The translations under genes were made by a program, and so were the position numbers. A stretch of 64,000 bases of DNA from contig NZ_JAODNW010000007.1 of assembly GCF_025398255.1 (NCBI RefSeq), positions 1-64,000 of the forward strand, read 5' to 3'. Source of the DNA: Chelativorans intermedius (GTDB taxonomy: Bacteria > Pseudomonadota > Alphaproteobacteria > Rhizobiales > Rhizobiaceae). The first letter of the stretch is position 1. Each line of letters opens with the position of its first letter. Positions 1 through 8,378 of this stretch are shown in pieces. A model generated the notes under the pieces. It searched no databases. It worked only from the letters and a program-made list of their open reading frames with translations, and was not told the origin of the DNA.

Positions 1-60
1 GCGGGGGGGGGGTTTTTTTTTTTTTTTTTGGGGGGGGGGGGGGGCGCCGCCCCCCCCCCC
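1..60. repeat. Low-complexity homopolymer run at window start
   Basis: Runs of about ten G, about seventeen T, about fourteen G and then about a dozen C fill the first 60 bases. Nothing like this occurs elsewhere in the window. The following sequence becomes ordinary coaE coding sequence in mid-gene. Such runs at an edge are typical of sequencing or assembly artefacts at a contig end, so no biology should be read from them. Confidence 0.8.
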
Positions 61-462
61 CGGAGCCGCCTTGCCGAGGCCGTCATGGGCCGACCGCAGG
101 CGCTCAAGAAGCTTGAGGCGCTCATTCACCCGATGGTGCGCCGCGAGGCCGACCGCTTCGTCGAGGAGGAGCGGCGCAAGGGCACGCCGCTCGTGGTTCT
201 CGACATACCGCTGCTCTTCGAGACCGGCGGCACGGACCGCGTGGACAGGATACTGGTGGTGACCGCACCTCCTGAGGTGCAGCGCCAGCGCGTCCTGTCC
301 CGCCCCGGCATGACGGAGGAGAAGCTGGCCGCCATCCTCGCCCGCCAGGTGCCGGACGAGGAAAAGCGCCGGCGGGCGGATTTCCTCATCGACACGAGTC
401 TCGGCATGGAGGCGGCGAGAAAGGCCGTGCGCGACATCATCGCGCAACTGACGCTCGGCTGA
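61..462 (+). CDS. coaE: Dephospho-CoA kinase, N-terminally truncated
   Basis: CoaE phosphorylates the ribose 3'-OH of dephospho-CoA with ATP, the last step of coenzyme A synthesis in the cytosol. The visible part begins near family residue 70 (RSRLAEAVMG, then LEALIHPMVRRE) and continues through the strand ending in DIPLLFETGG and the C-terminal helix to a TGA at 460-462. The first third, with the P-loop, is missing because the window starts inside the gene at a homopolymer artefact. About 133 real residues remain. It is followed 69 bases later by dnaQ on the same strand, as in many Rhizobiales. The identification is firm; the 5' end is not readable. Confidence 0.88.
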   Translation, partial: RSRLAEAVMGRPQALKKLEALIHPMVRREADRFVEEERRKGTPLVVLDIPLLFETGGTDRVDRILVVTAPPEVQRQRVLSRPGMTEEKLAAILARQVPDEEKRRRADFLIDTSLGMEAARKAVRDIIAQLTLG

Positions 463-531
463 CAGCTTTCTGCACGGCACGGCTTGCGCGGCCTGTCCTC
501 CACCGCCATGCTCGCTGCGGGGAGTGATTCG

Positions 532-1266
532 ATGCGCGAGATCATTTTCGATACGGAGACCACCGGCCTCGACCCGCGCGAGGACCGCATCATCGAGCTT
601 GGCTGCGTGGAGCTCGTCAACCGGTTCCCGACCGGGCGCGCGCTGCATCTCTTCATCAATCCCGAGGGGCGTTCCGTCCACCCCGATGCACATGCCGTGC
701 ACGGCATTTCAGACGCAGACCTGGCGGACAAGCCGGTTTTCGCAGCCATTGCCGACAAGTTTCTGGACTTCATCGAGGGCGCCAAGCTGGTCGCCCACAA
801 CGCCAATTTCGACATCGGCTTCATCAATGCCGAGTTCGACCGGCTGGGCCATCCGCCGGTTGACCCGGCGCGCGTGGTCGATACGCTGGCCATCGCCCGG
901 CGCAAGCATCCGATGGGCCCCAATTCGCTCGATGCGCTGTGCCGCCGCTACGGCATCGACAACTCGCACCGCACCAAGCACGGCGCGCTGCTCGACGCGG
1001 AACTTCTGGCGGAGGTGTATATCGAGCTCGTCGGCGGCAGGCAGGCAACCTTCGGCCTGGAGGTATCCGCCGGCCGCGGCGAGAGCAGGTCCGGTGCCAG
1101 CCGCGCCGCTGTGACCCTTGCCCGTCGGGAGCGGCCGCTTCCCCCCCGGCTCACCGCCGCCGAGCGACAGGCGCACGAGGCGATGGTGGCGCAGCTTGGC
1201 GAAAAGGCGCTGTGGCGAAATTTCGCCCCGCCTCCGGCAGCGGCGAAGGAGGAACGGCAGTCTTGA
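532..1266 (+). CDS. dnaQ: DNA polymerase III epsilon subunit (3'-5' proofreading exonuclease)
   Basis: DnaQ is the proofreading exonuclease of the replicative polymerase core. The 244-residue protein has the DEDDh exonuclease motifs: FDTETTG with D7 and E9, HNANFDIGF with D94, and the Exo III segment KHGALLDAELL with H150 and D155. I chose the ATG at 532, which gives the usual MREIIFDTET start and follows a GGGGAG ribosome-binding site; an in-frame TTG at 484 would add 16 unconserved residues. The C-terminal tail (after about residue 175) is proline/alanine-rich and would carry the alpha-subunit contact. It faces secB convergently. Confidence 0.95.
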   Translation: MREIIFDTETTGLDPREDRIIELGCVELVNRFPTGRALHLFINPEGRSVHPDAHAVHGISDADLADKPVFAAIADKFLDFIEGAKLVAHNANFDIGFINAEFDRLGHPPVDPARVVDTLAIARRKHPMGPNSLDALCRRYGIDNSHRTKHGALLDAELLAEVYIELVGGRQATFGLEVSAGRGESRSGASRAAVTLARRERPLPPRLTAAERQAHEAMVAQLGEKALWRNFAPPPAAAKEERQS

Positions 1267-1331
1267 AGCAGACTGCCGCAGCCCGGCGTTCGGGCCTGCC
1301 TGCCGCGAAGACGCCGCGCCGCGCGAAAACT

Positions 1332-1371
1332 GGAGCCACGGCCGCGATTTCGAAACGGTCTCCGCGGCTCC
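1332..1371. terminator. Possible bidirectional stem-loop between dnaQ and secB
   Basis: GGAGCCACGG at 1332-1341 and CCGCGGCTCC at 1362-1371 can pair over ten bases with one mismatch. The stem sits between the convergent ends of dnaQ and secB. There is no clear U-tract on either side, so termination is only a guess. Confidence 0.25.
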
Positions 1372-1386
1372 GGTCGTTGCGTAGGC

Positions 1387-1896
1387 TCAGGAAGCCTGCA
1401 CCTGGCTCTTGGCGCGTTCCTCGGCGATGCGCTGCTGGAACATGCGCGCAAAGTCGATCGGGTCGATGAGCAGCGGCGGGAAGCCGCCATTGCGCGTCGC
1501 ATCGGCGATGATCTGCCGTGCGAAGGGGAACAGCAGGCGCGGGCACTCCACGAAGAGCAGCGGCAGCATGTGCTCCTGCGGGAAGTTCTGGATGCGGAAC
1601 ACGCCGCCATAGACGAGCTCGACATTGAAGACCACGTTCTTGTCGATCTCCGCACGCGCCGTCAGCGTCAACAGCACGTCGTAGTCGGCACCGCCCAGCG
1701 GGTTGGCGTTCACATTGACGTTGATGTTGATGGAGGGCGCCTTCTCCCGCTGCATCAGCGTGCGCGGGGCGCCGGGGCTCTCGAAGGAGAGATCCTTGAT
1801 GTACTGGGTCAGAACGTTCAGGCTGGGCTGCGCGCCGTTGTTGCCCGTGGCCTCGGTTCCCTTGGCTTTCTCTGTTTCCTGCGGTTTGTCGGCCAT
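1387..1896 (-). CDS. secB: Protein-export chaperone SecB
   Basis: SecB is a cytosolic tetrameric chaperone that keeps precursors unfolded and delivers them to SecA. The 169-residue protein contains the typical core ([18 protein letters not shown] near the N-terminus, [13 protein letters not shown], and [19 protein letters not shown]). A Gln/Ala-rich tail ends the protein. The ATG at 1896 gives MADKPQE and follows GAGG with good spacing; a TTG seven codons upstream (1917) is less likely. It is transcribed on the minus strand downstream of fxsA. Confidence 0.95.
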   Translation of the reverse strand: MADKPQETEKAKGTEATGNNGAQPSLNVLTQYIKDLSFESPGAPRTLMQREKAPSININVNVNANPLGGADYDVLLTLTARAEIDKNVVFNVELVYGGVFRIQNFPQEHMLPLLFVECPRLLFPFARQIIADATRNGGFPPLLIDPIDFARMFQQRIAEERAKSQVQAS

Positions 1897-2005
1897 CAGC
1901 CTCAAATCCTCGTCCAATGCCGTTGATGATGGCGCTCGCTACCATGCGGATGAAGGCAAGACAAGGTTGCAGGGGGCCTGCGTCCAAAAGTTGTATCGCC
2001 GGCGG

Positions 2006-2497
2006 TCACTCGCGTGGCGTCTCCGGCCCGCGCCACGGCGATTCTCCAGGCTCGGAGCGCGAGTAGTCTTCCATGTCGAGGTCGATCACCTTGTCGCGGC
2101 TCCCGCCGGTTGCTCCGCCCCGGCCGTTGCCGCCGCCGACGATGACGATGCGCTCGCGCAGGAAGGTCCAGCCGATGTCGCGCACCGCAGGGATGAAGAG
2201 CAGGAAACCGAGCGCATCCGTGACGAATCCCGGCGTCAGCAGCAGGATGCCGGCAATCATGATCATCACGCCATGCACGAGCTCGCGGCCGGGCACCCGC
2301 CCTTCGTTGAGCGTTTGCTGGACGCGGGCAAGCACGCCGAAGCCCTGGATGCGCAGCAGGATGGAGCCCGCCACCGCCGTGGCCAGGACCAGTGCCAGCG
2401 TGGCCAGCACGCCGATCTGCCCGCCCACCACCACAAAAACGGCAATTTCCAGGAGCGGAATGGCGAGCAGCAGGAAAGGAACGATGGAGAAGGGCAC
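2006..2497 (-). CDS. fxsA: FxsA family membrane protein
   Basis: The protein has 163 residues with a hydrophobic N-terminal hairpin (FLLLAIPLLEIAVFVVVG and the following helix), the conserved GxxTxLVLxTAxxGxxLLRxQG-like segment, a third hydrophobic stretch with GILLLTPGFVTDALGFLL, and a polar, Gly-rich cytoplasmic tail. This is the FxsA layout; in E. coli FxsA eases exclusion of phage T7 by plasmid F, but its normal job is unknown. The start codon is GTG at 2497 with a poor ribosome-binding site. It is divergent from the Tim44-like gene. Confidence 0.88.
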   Translation of the reverse strand: MPFSIVPFLLLAIPLLEIAVFVVVGGQIGVLATLALVLATAVAGSILLRIQGFGVLARVQQTLNEGRVPGRELVHGVMIMIAGILLLTPGFVTDALGFLLFIPAVRDIGWTFLRERIVIVGGGNGRGGATGGSRDKVIDLDMEDYSRSEPGESPWRGPETPRE

Positions 2498-2578
2498 GTT
2501 TTTGGTCTAACCTCTCTGGCTTCTTGGCGGTCCCGGCGAATGCGCCGGACCCTGGAGATAGGAACGCTTGCCGCGGAT

Positions 2579-2607
2579 TTGAATGATCGGTATGCGCGTT
2601 CTATATG
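2579..2607 (+). promoter_or_regulatory. Sigma-70-like promoter for the Tim44-like gene
   Basis: TTGAAT (2579-2584) and TATATG (2602-2607) are separated by 17 bases and lie about 55 bases before the start at 2662, in the gap between divergent fxsA and the Tim44-like gene. The match is good for this GC-rich genome but has not been tested. Confidence 0.45.
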
Positions 2608-2661
2608 CTTCTTTGAACGCGGGCGGCGCGGAACACGACAAGGCGGCTTGGCTGGGACACA

Positions 2662-3363
2662 ATGGAATTCTTCGATTTCGGTACGATCTTCTTTCTCGTC
2701 GCGGCGGTCGTGATCTTCTACCAGCTGCGCAACGTGCTTGGCCGTCGCACGGGCAATGAACGTCCGCCCTTCGACCCCTACACGGCCGGGCGAACCGGCC
2801 GGGCCGAGAAGGACAAGAAGGACAATGTGGTCTCCCTGCCGCGGCGCAAGGGCGGCGGGGACGGCGAAGATGGCTACGCCGCCATCGACGCGGTCGCCGA
2901 GCCCGGCACCCCGCTCAACAAGGGCCTGCGCGCCATCAGGGATGCCGACCCGGCCTTCGATCCCGATGCCTTTCTGGAAGGCGCCAAGATGGCCTACGAG
3001 ATGATCGTCATGGCCTATGCCGATGGCGACCGGCGCACGCTGAAGAACCTGCTCTCGCGCGAGGTTTACGACGGCTTCATCTCCGCCATCGAGGAGCGGG
3101 AAAAGCGTTCCGAGAAGATCGAGTCCTCCTTCGTCGGCATCGACAAGGCGACCATCGTCGCAGCGGAGATGAAGGGACATGAGGCCCATGTCACCCTGCG
3201 CATCGTCTCGGAGCTGATTTCCGCCACGCGAGACAGCGCCGGCACCATCATCGACGGCGACCCAGAAACCGTGGTCGAAGTGAAGGATGTGTGGACCTTT
3301 GCCCGCGACACCCGCTCGCGCGACCCCAACTGGAAGCTGGTGGCCACCGAAGCCGAGGAATGA
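2662..3363 (+). CDS. Tim44-like domain protein (TimA-type)
   Basis: The 233-residue protein has one N-terminal membrane anchor (about residues 6-22, FGTIFFLVAAVVIFYQLR), a charged linker rich in Lys/Arg/Gly, and a Tim44/TimA-type domain from about residue 85 (FDPDAFLEGAKMAYEMIV) to the end (DVWTFARDTRSRDPNWKL). Mitochondrial Tim44 links the import motor to the translocase; in alphaproteobacteria these proteins are inner-membrane proteins of unsettled function. Placement between fxsA/secB and mltA is conserved in Rhizobiales. A promoter-like pair lies 55 bases upstream. Confidence 0.87.
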   Translation: MEFFDFGTIFFLVAAVVIFYQLRNVLGRRTGNERPPFDPYTAGRTGRAEKDKKDNVVSLPRRKGGGDGEDGYAAIDAVAEPGTPLNKGLRAIRDADPAFDPDAFLEGAKMAYEMIVMAYADGDRRTLKNLLSREVYDGFISAIEEREKRSEKIESSFVGIDKATIVAAEMKGHEAHVTLRIVSELISATRDSAGTIIDGDPETVVEVKDVWTFARDTRSRDPNWKLVATEAEE

Positions 3364-3401
3364 GCCGGCCCCGGCGCGGGCGGATGCGAGGGGGTGTCGC
3401 C

Positions 3402-4505
3402 GTGAGCCTTTCCGCGGTCTTTTCTCCCATCGGCTACAGCGCGCTGCCCGGATGGGAAGGGGAGGCGGCGGCGGCCGCCTTTGCGGCCTTCGCCCGCTGT
3501 GCCCGCCATGCCGCACACCGGCCCTACCGCACCGGCGCGCTGGGCGTCGAGGCTTCCGCTTTCGAGCCGGCCTTCGCTGAGGCCCGCGCCGTGGACGGCA
3601 CCCTCGACGAGCCGGCAGCCCGCGCCTTTTTCGAGCGGCATTTCCTGCCCTGTCATATCCGCCCGCCGGAGGGGCAGGGCGGCTTCGTCACCGGCTACTA
3701 TGAGCCCGAGGTGGAGGCGTCGCCGGAGCCCACCGCGCGCTTCCGCGTGCCCATCCATCGCCGCCCGGACGATCTGGTGAAGGTCGATCCGCAGGATCCG
3801 CCCGACGGCCTTGACCCCTCCTTCGCCTTTGCCCGTCGGGTCGAGGGGCGACTCGTCGCCTATCATGACCGGCAGGCCATAGACGGCGGGGCGCTTTCGG
3901 GCCGCGGGCTGGAGCTGTGCTGGTTGGCCGACCGAGTGGACGCCTTCTTCATCCATGTTCAGGGCGCAGCCCGCCTCAGGATGACCGACGGCAGCCGCCG
4001 GCGCATCACCTATGCGGCCAAGAGCGGCCATCCCTTCACGGGAATCGGCCGCGAGCTGGTCGCTCTCGGCGAGATCGCGCCGGGCGATGTAACCATGCAG
4101 TCGATCCGCGACTGGCTGGCGCGCAATCCGCATCGGCAGGACGAGATCCTGTGGCGCAACCGCTCCTACATCTTCTTCCGCGAAACGCCGATGGGCAATC
4201 CGGCGCTCGGCCCCGTCGCCGCCGCCAAGGTGCAGCTCTCTCCTCTCCACTCCATCGCCGTGGACCGGCATCTTCATACCTTCGCCACGCCCTTTTTCAT
4301 CGACGCCCCGAACCTGCGGGATGACGCGGGCAGGCCATTCCGCCGGCTGATGATCGCGCAGGACACGGGCTCGGCCATCCTGGGGCCGGCCCGCGGCGAC
4401 CTTTTCATCGGCACGGGCGAAGCTGCCGGCCGCTTTGCCGGCCGCATCCGCCACGCCGCCAGCTTCCATGCGCTGTTGCCACGTCGCCTGGTGGATGCGC
4501 CATGA
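3402..4505 (+). CDS. mltA: Membrane-bound lytic murein transglycosylase A
   Basis: MltA cleaves peptidoglycan between MurNAc and GlcNAc with formation of 1,6-anhydro-MurNAc. The protein (367 residues) has the MltA domain (GFVTGYYEPEVEASPE, then RGLELCWLADRVDAFFIHVQG) and the C-terminal 3D domain with DTGSAI and GDLFIGTGEAAG, which holds the catalytic Asp. I prefer GTG 3402 because GAGGGGG stands seven bases before it; in-frame ATGs at 3360 (overlapping the previous stop) and 3384 have poor spacing. I see no lipobox at any of these starts, so membrane attachment is unclear. Its end overlaps the Smr gene by 4 bases. Confidence 0.88.
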   Translation: MSLSAVFSPIGYSALPGWEGEAAAAAFAAFARCARHAAHRPYRTGALGVEASAFEPAFAEARAVDGTLDEPAARAFFERHFLPCHIRPPEGQGGFVTGYYEPEVEASPEPTARFRVPIHRRPDDLVKVDPQDPPDGLDPSFAFARRVEGRLVAYHDRQAIDGGALSGRGLELCWLADRVDAFFIHVQGAARLRMTDGSRRRITYAAKSGHPFTGIGRELVALGEIAPGDVTMQSIRDWLARNPHRQDEILWRNRSYIFFRETPMGNPALGPVAAAKVQLSPLHSIAVDRHLHTFATPFFIDAPNLRDDAGRPFRRLMIAQDTGSAILGPARGDLFIGTGEAAGRFAGRIRHAASFHALLPRRLVDAP

Positions 4506-5044
4506 AGCGCAAGCGTCTCTCCGCCGAGGACCGTGTGTTGTGGAGCCGCGTGGCGCGCAGCGCAGTCCCGCTGAAGGGAAAAGCCTTCCCCGACGATGAG
4601 GAGGAAACCCTCCCCCTTTCCGTTCCGCGCCAGGAGCCGCCTGTTTCGTCTCCCGTCGGCCCGCAGGACGGCAGGGCGCCTCAACCTGCGTCGTCGTCAC
4701 GCAATCCTCGCCGGCTTGACGCACCCACGCGAAGGAAGCTCGCGACGGGCCGGCTCGACATCGGCGGCCGGGTGGACCTGCACGGCATGACCCAGGAGGA
4801 AGCGCACATCCTCCTGCTCACCTTCCTGCGCCGCGCTTTCGAGGAGGAGCGCCGTTACGTTCTGGTCATCACCGGCAAGGGGTCGTCCGGGCGCGGCGCC
4901 GGCGTTCTGCGCCGCGCCGTGCCGCAATGGCTGTCGACCGAGCCCTTTCGCACCATTGTCGGTGGGTTCGAGGAGGCAGCCCGGCACCACGGCGGCGCCG
5001 GCGCGATCTATGTGCGCCTGCGGCGCAAGGCAGGCCGGCGATGA
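4502..5044 (+). CDS. Smr/MutS2-type domain protein
   Basis: The 180-residue protein has a low-complexity N-terminal half and a C-terminal Smr domain (about residues 92-180) with the signature VDLHGMTQEEAHILL, VLVITGKGSSGRGAGVLRRA and the final YVRLRRK. Smr domains are structure-specific DNA or RNA endonucleases/binding modules; the substrate of stand-alone short Smr proteins in alphaproteobacteria is not known. The gene overlaps mltA (ATGA at 4502) and the following XRE gene (ATGA at 5041), which points to translational coupling. Confidence 0.9.
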   Translation: MKRKRLSAEDRVLWSRVARSAVPLKGKAFPDDEEETLPLSVPRQEPPVSSPVGPQDGRAPQPASSSRNPRRLDAPTRRKLATGRLDIGGRVDLHGMTQEEAHILLLTFLRRAFEEERRYVLVITGKGSSGRGAGVLRRAVPQWLSTEPFRTIVGGFEEAARHHGGAGAIYVRLRRKAGRR

Positions 5045-5421
5045 CGCCCTTTGCCGCCAGGGTGCGCCAGATGCGCCGCGCCCGTGGAATCACCCAGAAG
5101 GAGATGGCGGCCGCCCTCGGGGTCAGTCCCGCCTATCTTTCGGCCCTCGAACATGGTCGCCGCAGCCCGCCGAACTGGGCCATGGTCCAGAAGATCATCG
5201 GCTATTTCAATGTCATCTGGGATGAGGCGGACGAGCTGCAGCGCCTGGCTGCGCTTTCGCATCCGCGCGTCGTGGTGGACACCGCCGGCCTGCCGGAAAA
5301 GGCCACCGCCATCGCCAATCTGCTCGCCCGCAACATCGCGCAACTCGAAAGGCAGGACCTGGACGAGCTGGAAGGCGCCCTGAAGGCCATTCTCGGGCGG
5401 AAGGAGGCCAAGGCTCCGTGA
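5041..5421 (+). CDS. XRE-family helix-turn-helix regulator
   Basis: The 126-residue protein has an N-terminal lambda-repressor-like HTH (about residues 4-60: VRQMRRARGITQKEMAAA, then VSPAYLSALEHGRRSPP) and an acidic C-terminal helical part (DLDELEGALKAILGRKE) that may dimerise. The start ATG overlaps the Smr stop, so it is probably co-translated with mltA and smr. No target is evident; regulation of its own operon is possible but only inferred. Confidence 0.88.
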   Translation: MTPFAARVRQMRRARGITQKEMAAALGVSPAYLSALEHGRRSPPNWAMVQKIIGYFNVIWDEADELQRLAALSHPRVVVDTAGLPEKATAIANLLARNIAQLERQDLDELEGALKAILGRKEAKAP

Positions 5422-5445
5422 CGGGCGCCTGCCTGCTTGCCGGTC

Positions 5446-6414
5446 TTACGACTCGGCCAGCAGCGCCTCGAGCTCTTTCTGCTTTTCGTTTACCAGCCAG
5501 CCGTAATAGTTCTCCTGCGGCAGCCGCGGCGCCCGCCCCTGCTTGCGGCGCAGGCGGTTCTCGGCGGCCAGCTTGGCCGCCCGGGTCTCCGGATTGCCCA
5601 GATTGTAGAGCGTGGCGGTGATGCCCGGATTGCGGCTGATGTCGAAGCCGGCGATGCGGGCATAGGCGTCGATGGACTTCTTCAGCGTCGCCGCGATGTA
5701 GTACAGCGAGACGTCGGGGTCCATGATGGTGTGATAGACCTTCTGCGGGTCGCGGTGATCGAGCTTTCCAAGCCCCGTGACCTCATGCACGAAGTCCGTC
5801 ATCTGCAGGGCCGTCAAGGGGTTGAGCTGGCCGATGCCGAAGGTCTGGCCCGCATAGAAGGGCTGGAAGAACACGGCCGAGAAGCGGTCGTTGGGAAAGC
5901 GCTTTCCCGCCACCGTGCGCCCGCGGAAGGACTGGTCCCACACCTCTTCGTGGCAGCTCCAGAGGTCGTAGCTGTCCTCCTCCCGCGCGCAATCGGCAAA
6001 TTCGGGCCGCTCAAGGAAAGCGTCGAGGCTTTCCCCGCCATAGGAAAAGGAGAAGGAGCCGCGCAGATAGGACACCGCCTTCACGTAGTATGTCTGGAGG
6101 CGATCGTAGGCGTCCACATTGTAGGTGTGCTCGCCCACGATGGCGCCCAGCATGTGGATCGGTGCGATCTCGAAAGCCGCCGCCGCCGCACGGATCTTGG
6201 CGATCAGGGCGGGATCGTTCTTCAGAAGCTGATAGATCTTGGCATATTTCGCCTGAAAGGTGGTGTTGCCGGCGCTGGTGCGCCGCGCCGAGGCGCCGGG
6301 CACGGGCGGCTGCTCGGCGCTTCGGTTTCCGGCCGGCACGATTTGGGCGGCCTCCACGGAGACCGCCGTCACCCCCAGAAATATTCCCAGGATGATGCCG
6401 AATCTGAGCGCCAT
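5446..6414 (-). CDS. DUF1402 protein, candidate lysozyme-fold periplasmic enzyme
   Basis: The 322-residue protein starts with a signal peptide (MALRFGIILGIFLG to about VEA) and is a Rhizobiales DUF1402 family member. I see a motif order like that of Slt-type lytic transglycosylases: a Glu in AIVGEHTYN (E95), GIGQLNPLTALQ (about 193-204), DPDVSLYYIAATLKK (about 233-247), and ATLYNLGN (about 267-274). These resemble the catalytic Glu, the GLMQIMPxTA, NIxxGxxYL and AAYNAG motifs. About 95 residues separate the Glu from GIGQ, much more than usual. The transglycosylase idea is inference; the domain call is firm. The ATG at 6414 is preferred to TTG 6426. It lies convergent to the XRE gene. Confidence 0.82.
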   Translation of the reverse strand: MALRFGIILGIFLGVTAVSVEAAQIVPAGNRSAEQPPVPGASARRTSAGNTTFQAKYAKIYQLLKNDPALIAKIRAAAAAFEIAPIHMLGAIVGEHTYNVDAYDRLQTYYVKAVSYLRGSFSFSYGGESLDAFLERPEFADCAREEDSYDLWSCHEEVWDQSFRGRTVAGKRFPNDRFSAVFFQPFYAGQTFGIGQLNPLTALQMTDFVHEVTGLGKLDHRDPQKVYHTIMDPDVSLYYIAATLKKSIDAYARIAGFDISRNPGITATLYNLGNPETRAAKLAAENRLRRKQGRAPRLPQENYYGWLVNEKQKELEALLAES

Positions 6415-6528
6415 CCACCAACCCAAATCATATGGACCCTGATGGCCCGCAACCTATGAAAAGCCTCCTCCGGCGTCGAGGGGGTTCATTTCCTGGCAAG
6501 CCGATTGTTCGCCAGTGTGGCCCATTTC

Positions 6529-7839
6529 TCACAGGATGTAGCGGGAAAGGTCCGTGTTTCTGGCCAGATCGCCCACATTCTCGTCCACATAGGCGGCATC
6601 CACCACCACCTTGGCGCCGGAACGGTCGGGCGCGTTGAAGGAGATGTCGTCGAGCACGCGCTCCATCACCGTCTGCAGCCGCCGTGCGCCGATGTTCTCG
6701 ACGCTGGCGTTCAGGTCCACCGCTATGGCCGCCAGCCGGTCGATGGCATCGTCGGTGAACTCCAGCTCCACACCCTCCGTGGCCATCAGCGCCACATATT
6801 GCTTGATGAGGCTTGCCTCGGTCTCGGTGAGAATGCGGCGGAAGTCCTCCTTCTCCAATGCCCGCAGCTCCACCCGGATGGGCAGGCGGCCCTGCAGCTC
6901 GGGCAAGAGGTCGGAAGGCTTCGAAACGTGGAAGGCGCCGGAGGCGATGAACAGGATGTGGTCGGTCTTCACCGGGCCGTATTTGGTGGCCACCGTCGTG
7001 CCTTCCACCAGCGGCAGCAGGTCGCGCTGCACTCCCTCGCGCGACACGCCGGCGCCAATGCCGCCCTCGCGCGCGGCGATCTTGTCCACCTCGTCGAGGA
7101 AGACGATGCCGTCGTTCTCCGCCGCCGCCAGCGCCCGCTGGATCACTTCGTCCTGGTCGAGCAGCTTGTCCGATTCGTCGTTGATGAGGTGCTGGTAGGA
7201 GTCCTTGACGGTGGTTCTGCGTGTCTTGGTGCGGCCGCCGCCCATGGCCTTCTGCAGCATGTCGTTGATGTTGAGCACGCCGATATTCGCCCCCGGCAGG
7301 CCGGGAATCTCGAAGCCCGGCAGCCCGCCGCCGGTGTCGGACACCTCGATCTCGATTTCCTTGTCGTCCAGCTCGCCGGCCCTCAGCTTGCGGCGGAAGC
7401 TGTCGCGCGTGGCGGGGCTCGCCGTCTTGCCCACCAGCGCCTCGAGAACGCGTTCCTCGGCGTTCATGTGGGCGCGCGCCTTCACGTCCTCGCGCATCTT
7501 CTCGCGCGTCAGCGCGATCGACACCTCGACGAGGTCGCGCACGATCTGCTCCACGTCGCGGCCCACATAGCCCACTTCGGTAAACTTCGTGGCCTCCACC
7601 TTGATGAAGGGCGCTCCCGCCAGCTTGGCCAGCCTGCGCGAGATCTCCGTCTTGCCGACGCCGGTGGGGCCGATCATCAGGATGTTCTTGGGCATCACCT
7701 CCTCGCGAAGGCCCGGTTCGAGCTGCTGGCGGCGCCAGCGGTTTCTGAGCGCGATGGCGACGGCGCGCTTGGCGTCCTTCTGGCCGATGATGTAGCGGTC
7801 GAGCTCGGAAACGATTTCGCGCGGCGAGAAATTGGTCAT
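6529..7839 (-). CDS. hslU: ATP-dependent protease ATPase subunit HslU
   Basis: HslU is the hexameric AAA+ unfoldase that feeds substrates to the HslV peptidase. The 436-residue protein has Walker A GPTGVGKT (residues 57-64), the I domain in the middle, Walker B with [12 protein letters not shown], the sensor-2 segment [18 protein letters not shown], and the C-terminal [13 protein letters not shown] that docks into HslV. The ATG at 7839 gives the usual [10 protein letters not shown] start; the open frame continues upstream without homology. It overlaps the GNAT gene by four bases (ATGA). Confidence 0.97.
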   Translation of the reverse strand: MTNFSPREIVSELDRYIIGQKDAKRAVAIALRNRWRRQQLEPGLREEVMPKNILMIGPTGVGKTEISRRLAKLAGAPFIKVEATKFTEVGYVGRDVEQIVRDLVEVSIALTREKMREDVKARAHMNAEERVLEALVGKTASPATRDSFRRKLRAGELDDKEIEIEVSDTGGGLPGFEIPGLPGANIGVLNINDMLQKAMGGGRTKTRRTTVKDSYQHLINDESDKLLDQDEVIQRALAAAENDGIVFLDEVDKIAAREGGIGAGVSREGVQRDLLPLVEGTTVATKYGPVKTDHILFIASGAFHVSKPSDLLPELQGRLPIRVELRALEKEDFRRILTETEASLIKQYVALMATEGVELEFTDDAIDRLAAIAVDLNASVENIGARRLQTVMERVLDDISFNAPDRSGAKVVVDAAYVDENVGDLARNTDLSRYIL

Positions 7840-8378
7840 GTCGTCGTCTCGTCTGCCTGTGGGTCGTATTGCATGATGAGCGTGTCGCCCGTGCGCCCTT
7901 CGAGATGCGGAACGGGGCGGAACCCCGCCTTCATATAGGCCCGCACGGCGCGCAAGTTCCGGGAGTCGGGGTCGATGATGATGGTGGTGTGGCCTTCTTC
8001 CAGAAGCTTGCGGGTGAAGGCGGCGAGCGCCGCACTTCCCACCCCTCTGGACAGCATCTCCGGCCGGCCGATCGAAAGATCCACCCCCACGGCTTCCGCG
8101 GGAAGCTCGGCAAGCCACGGGTTCTTGTCCATCCACGTCCGGTTCTGGTGGTGGCCGACGAACCAGCACTGGATGTAGCCCACCGGCTCTCCATCGAGAA
8201 GGATGAGGAAGGGCCGCGTGGTATCCCGCCCGGCGATCATGTCGCGGATGAAACCCAGCTCCTTCTCCGGTTCGCCCCACCATTCGCGCATGTGCGGCGC
8301 CTCGAGCCAGCTGCGCAGCAACGGCAGGTGGCGTTGCGCCACGGGCTCGAAGCCGAGCGATGCGCCCTCAGCCTTCAT
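7836..8378 (-). CDS. GNAT-family N-acetyltransferase (AAC(6')-like)
   Basis: The 180-residue protein has a GNAT fold pattern: GYIQCWFVG (strand with the bulge), [23 protein letters not shown] covering the acetyl-CoA pyrophosphate loop (RGVGSA), and [20 protein letters not shown] near the end. This layout is close to aminoglycoside 6'-acetyltransferase-like and siderophore-type GNATs; the substrate cannot be told. It sits between hslV and hslU, overlapping hslV by 11 bases and hslU by 4, so it is expressed with the protease. Confidence 0.88.
   Translation of the reverse strand: MKAEGASLGFEPVAQRHLPLLRSWLEAPHMREWWGEPEKELGFIRDMIAGRDTTRPFLILLDGEPVGYIQCWFVGHHQNRTWMDKNPWLAELPAEAVGVDLSIGRPEMLSRGVGSAALAAFTRKLLEEGHTTIIIDPDSRNLRAVRAYMKAGFRPVPHLEGRTGDTLIMQYDPQADETTT

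Noticed and set aside
126-923. 265-codon minus-strand frame over coaE and dnaQ
   Set aside because: Ser/Arg/Met-rich shadow that crosses two real genes.
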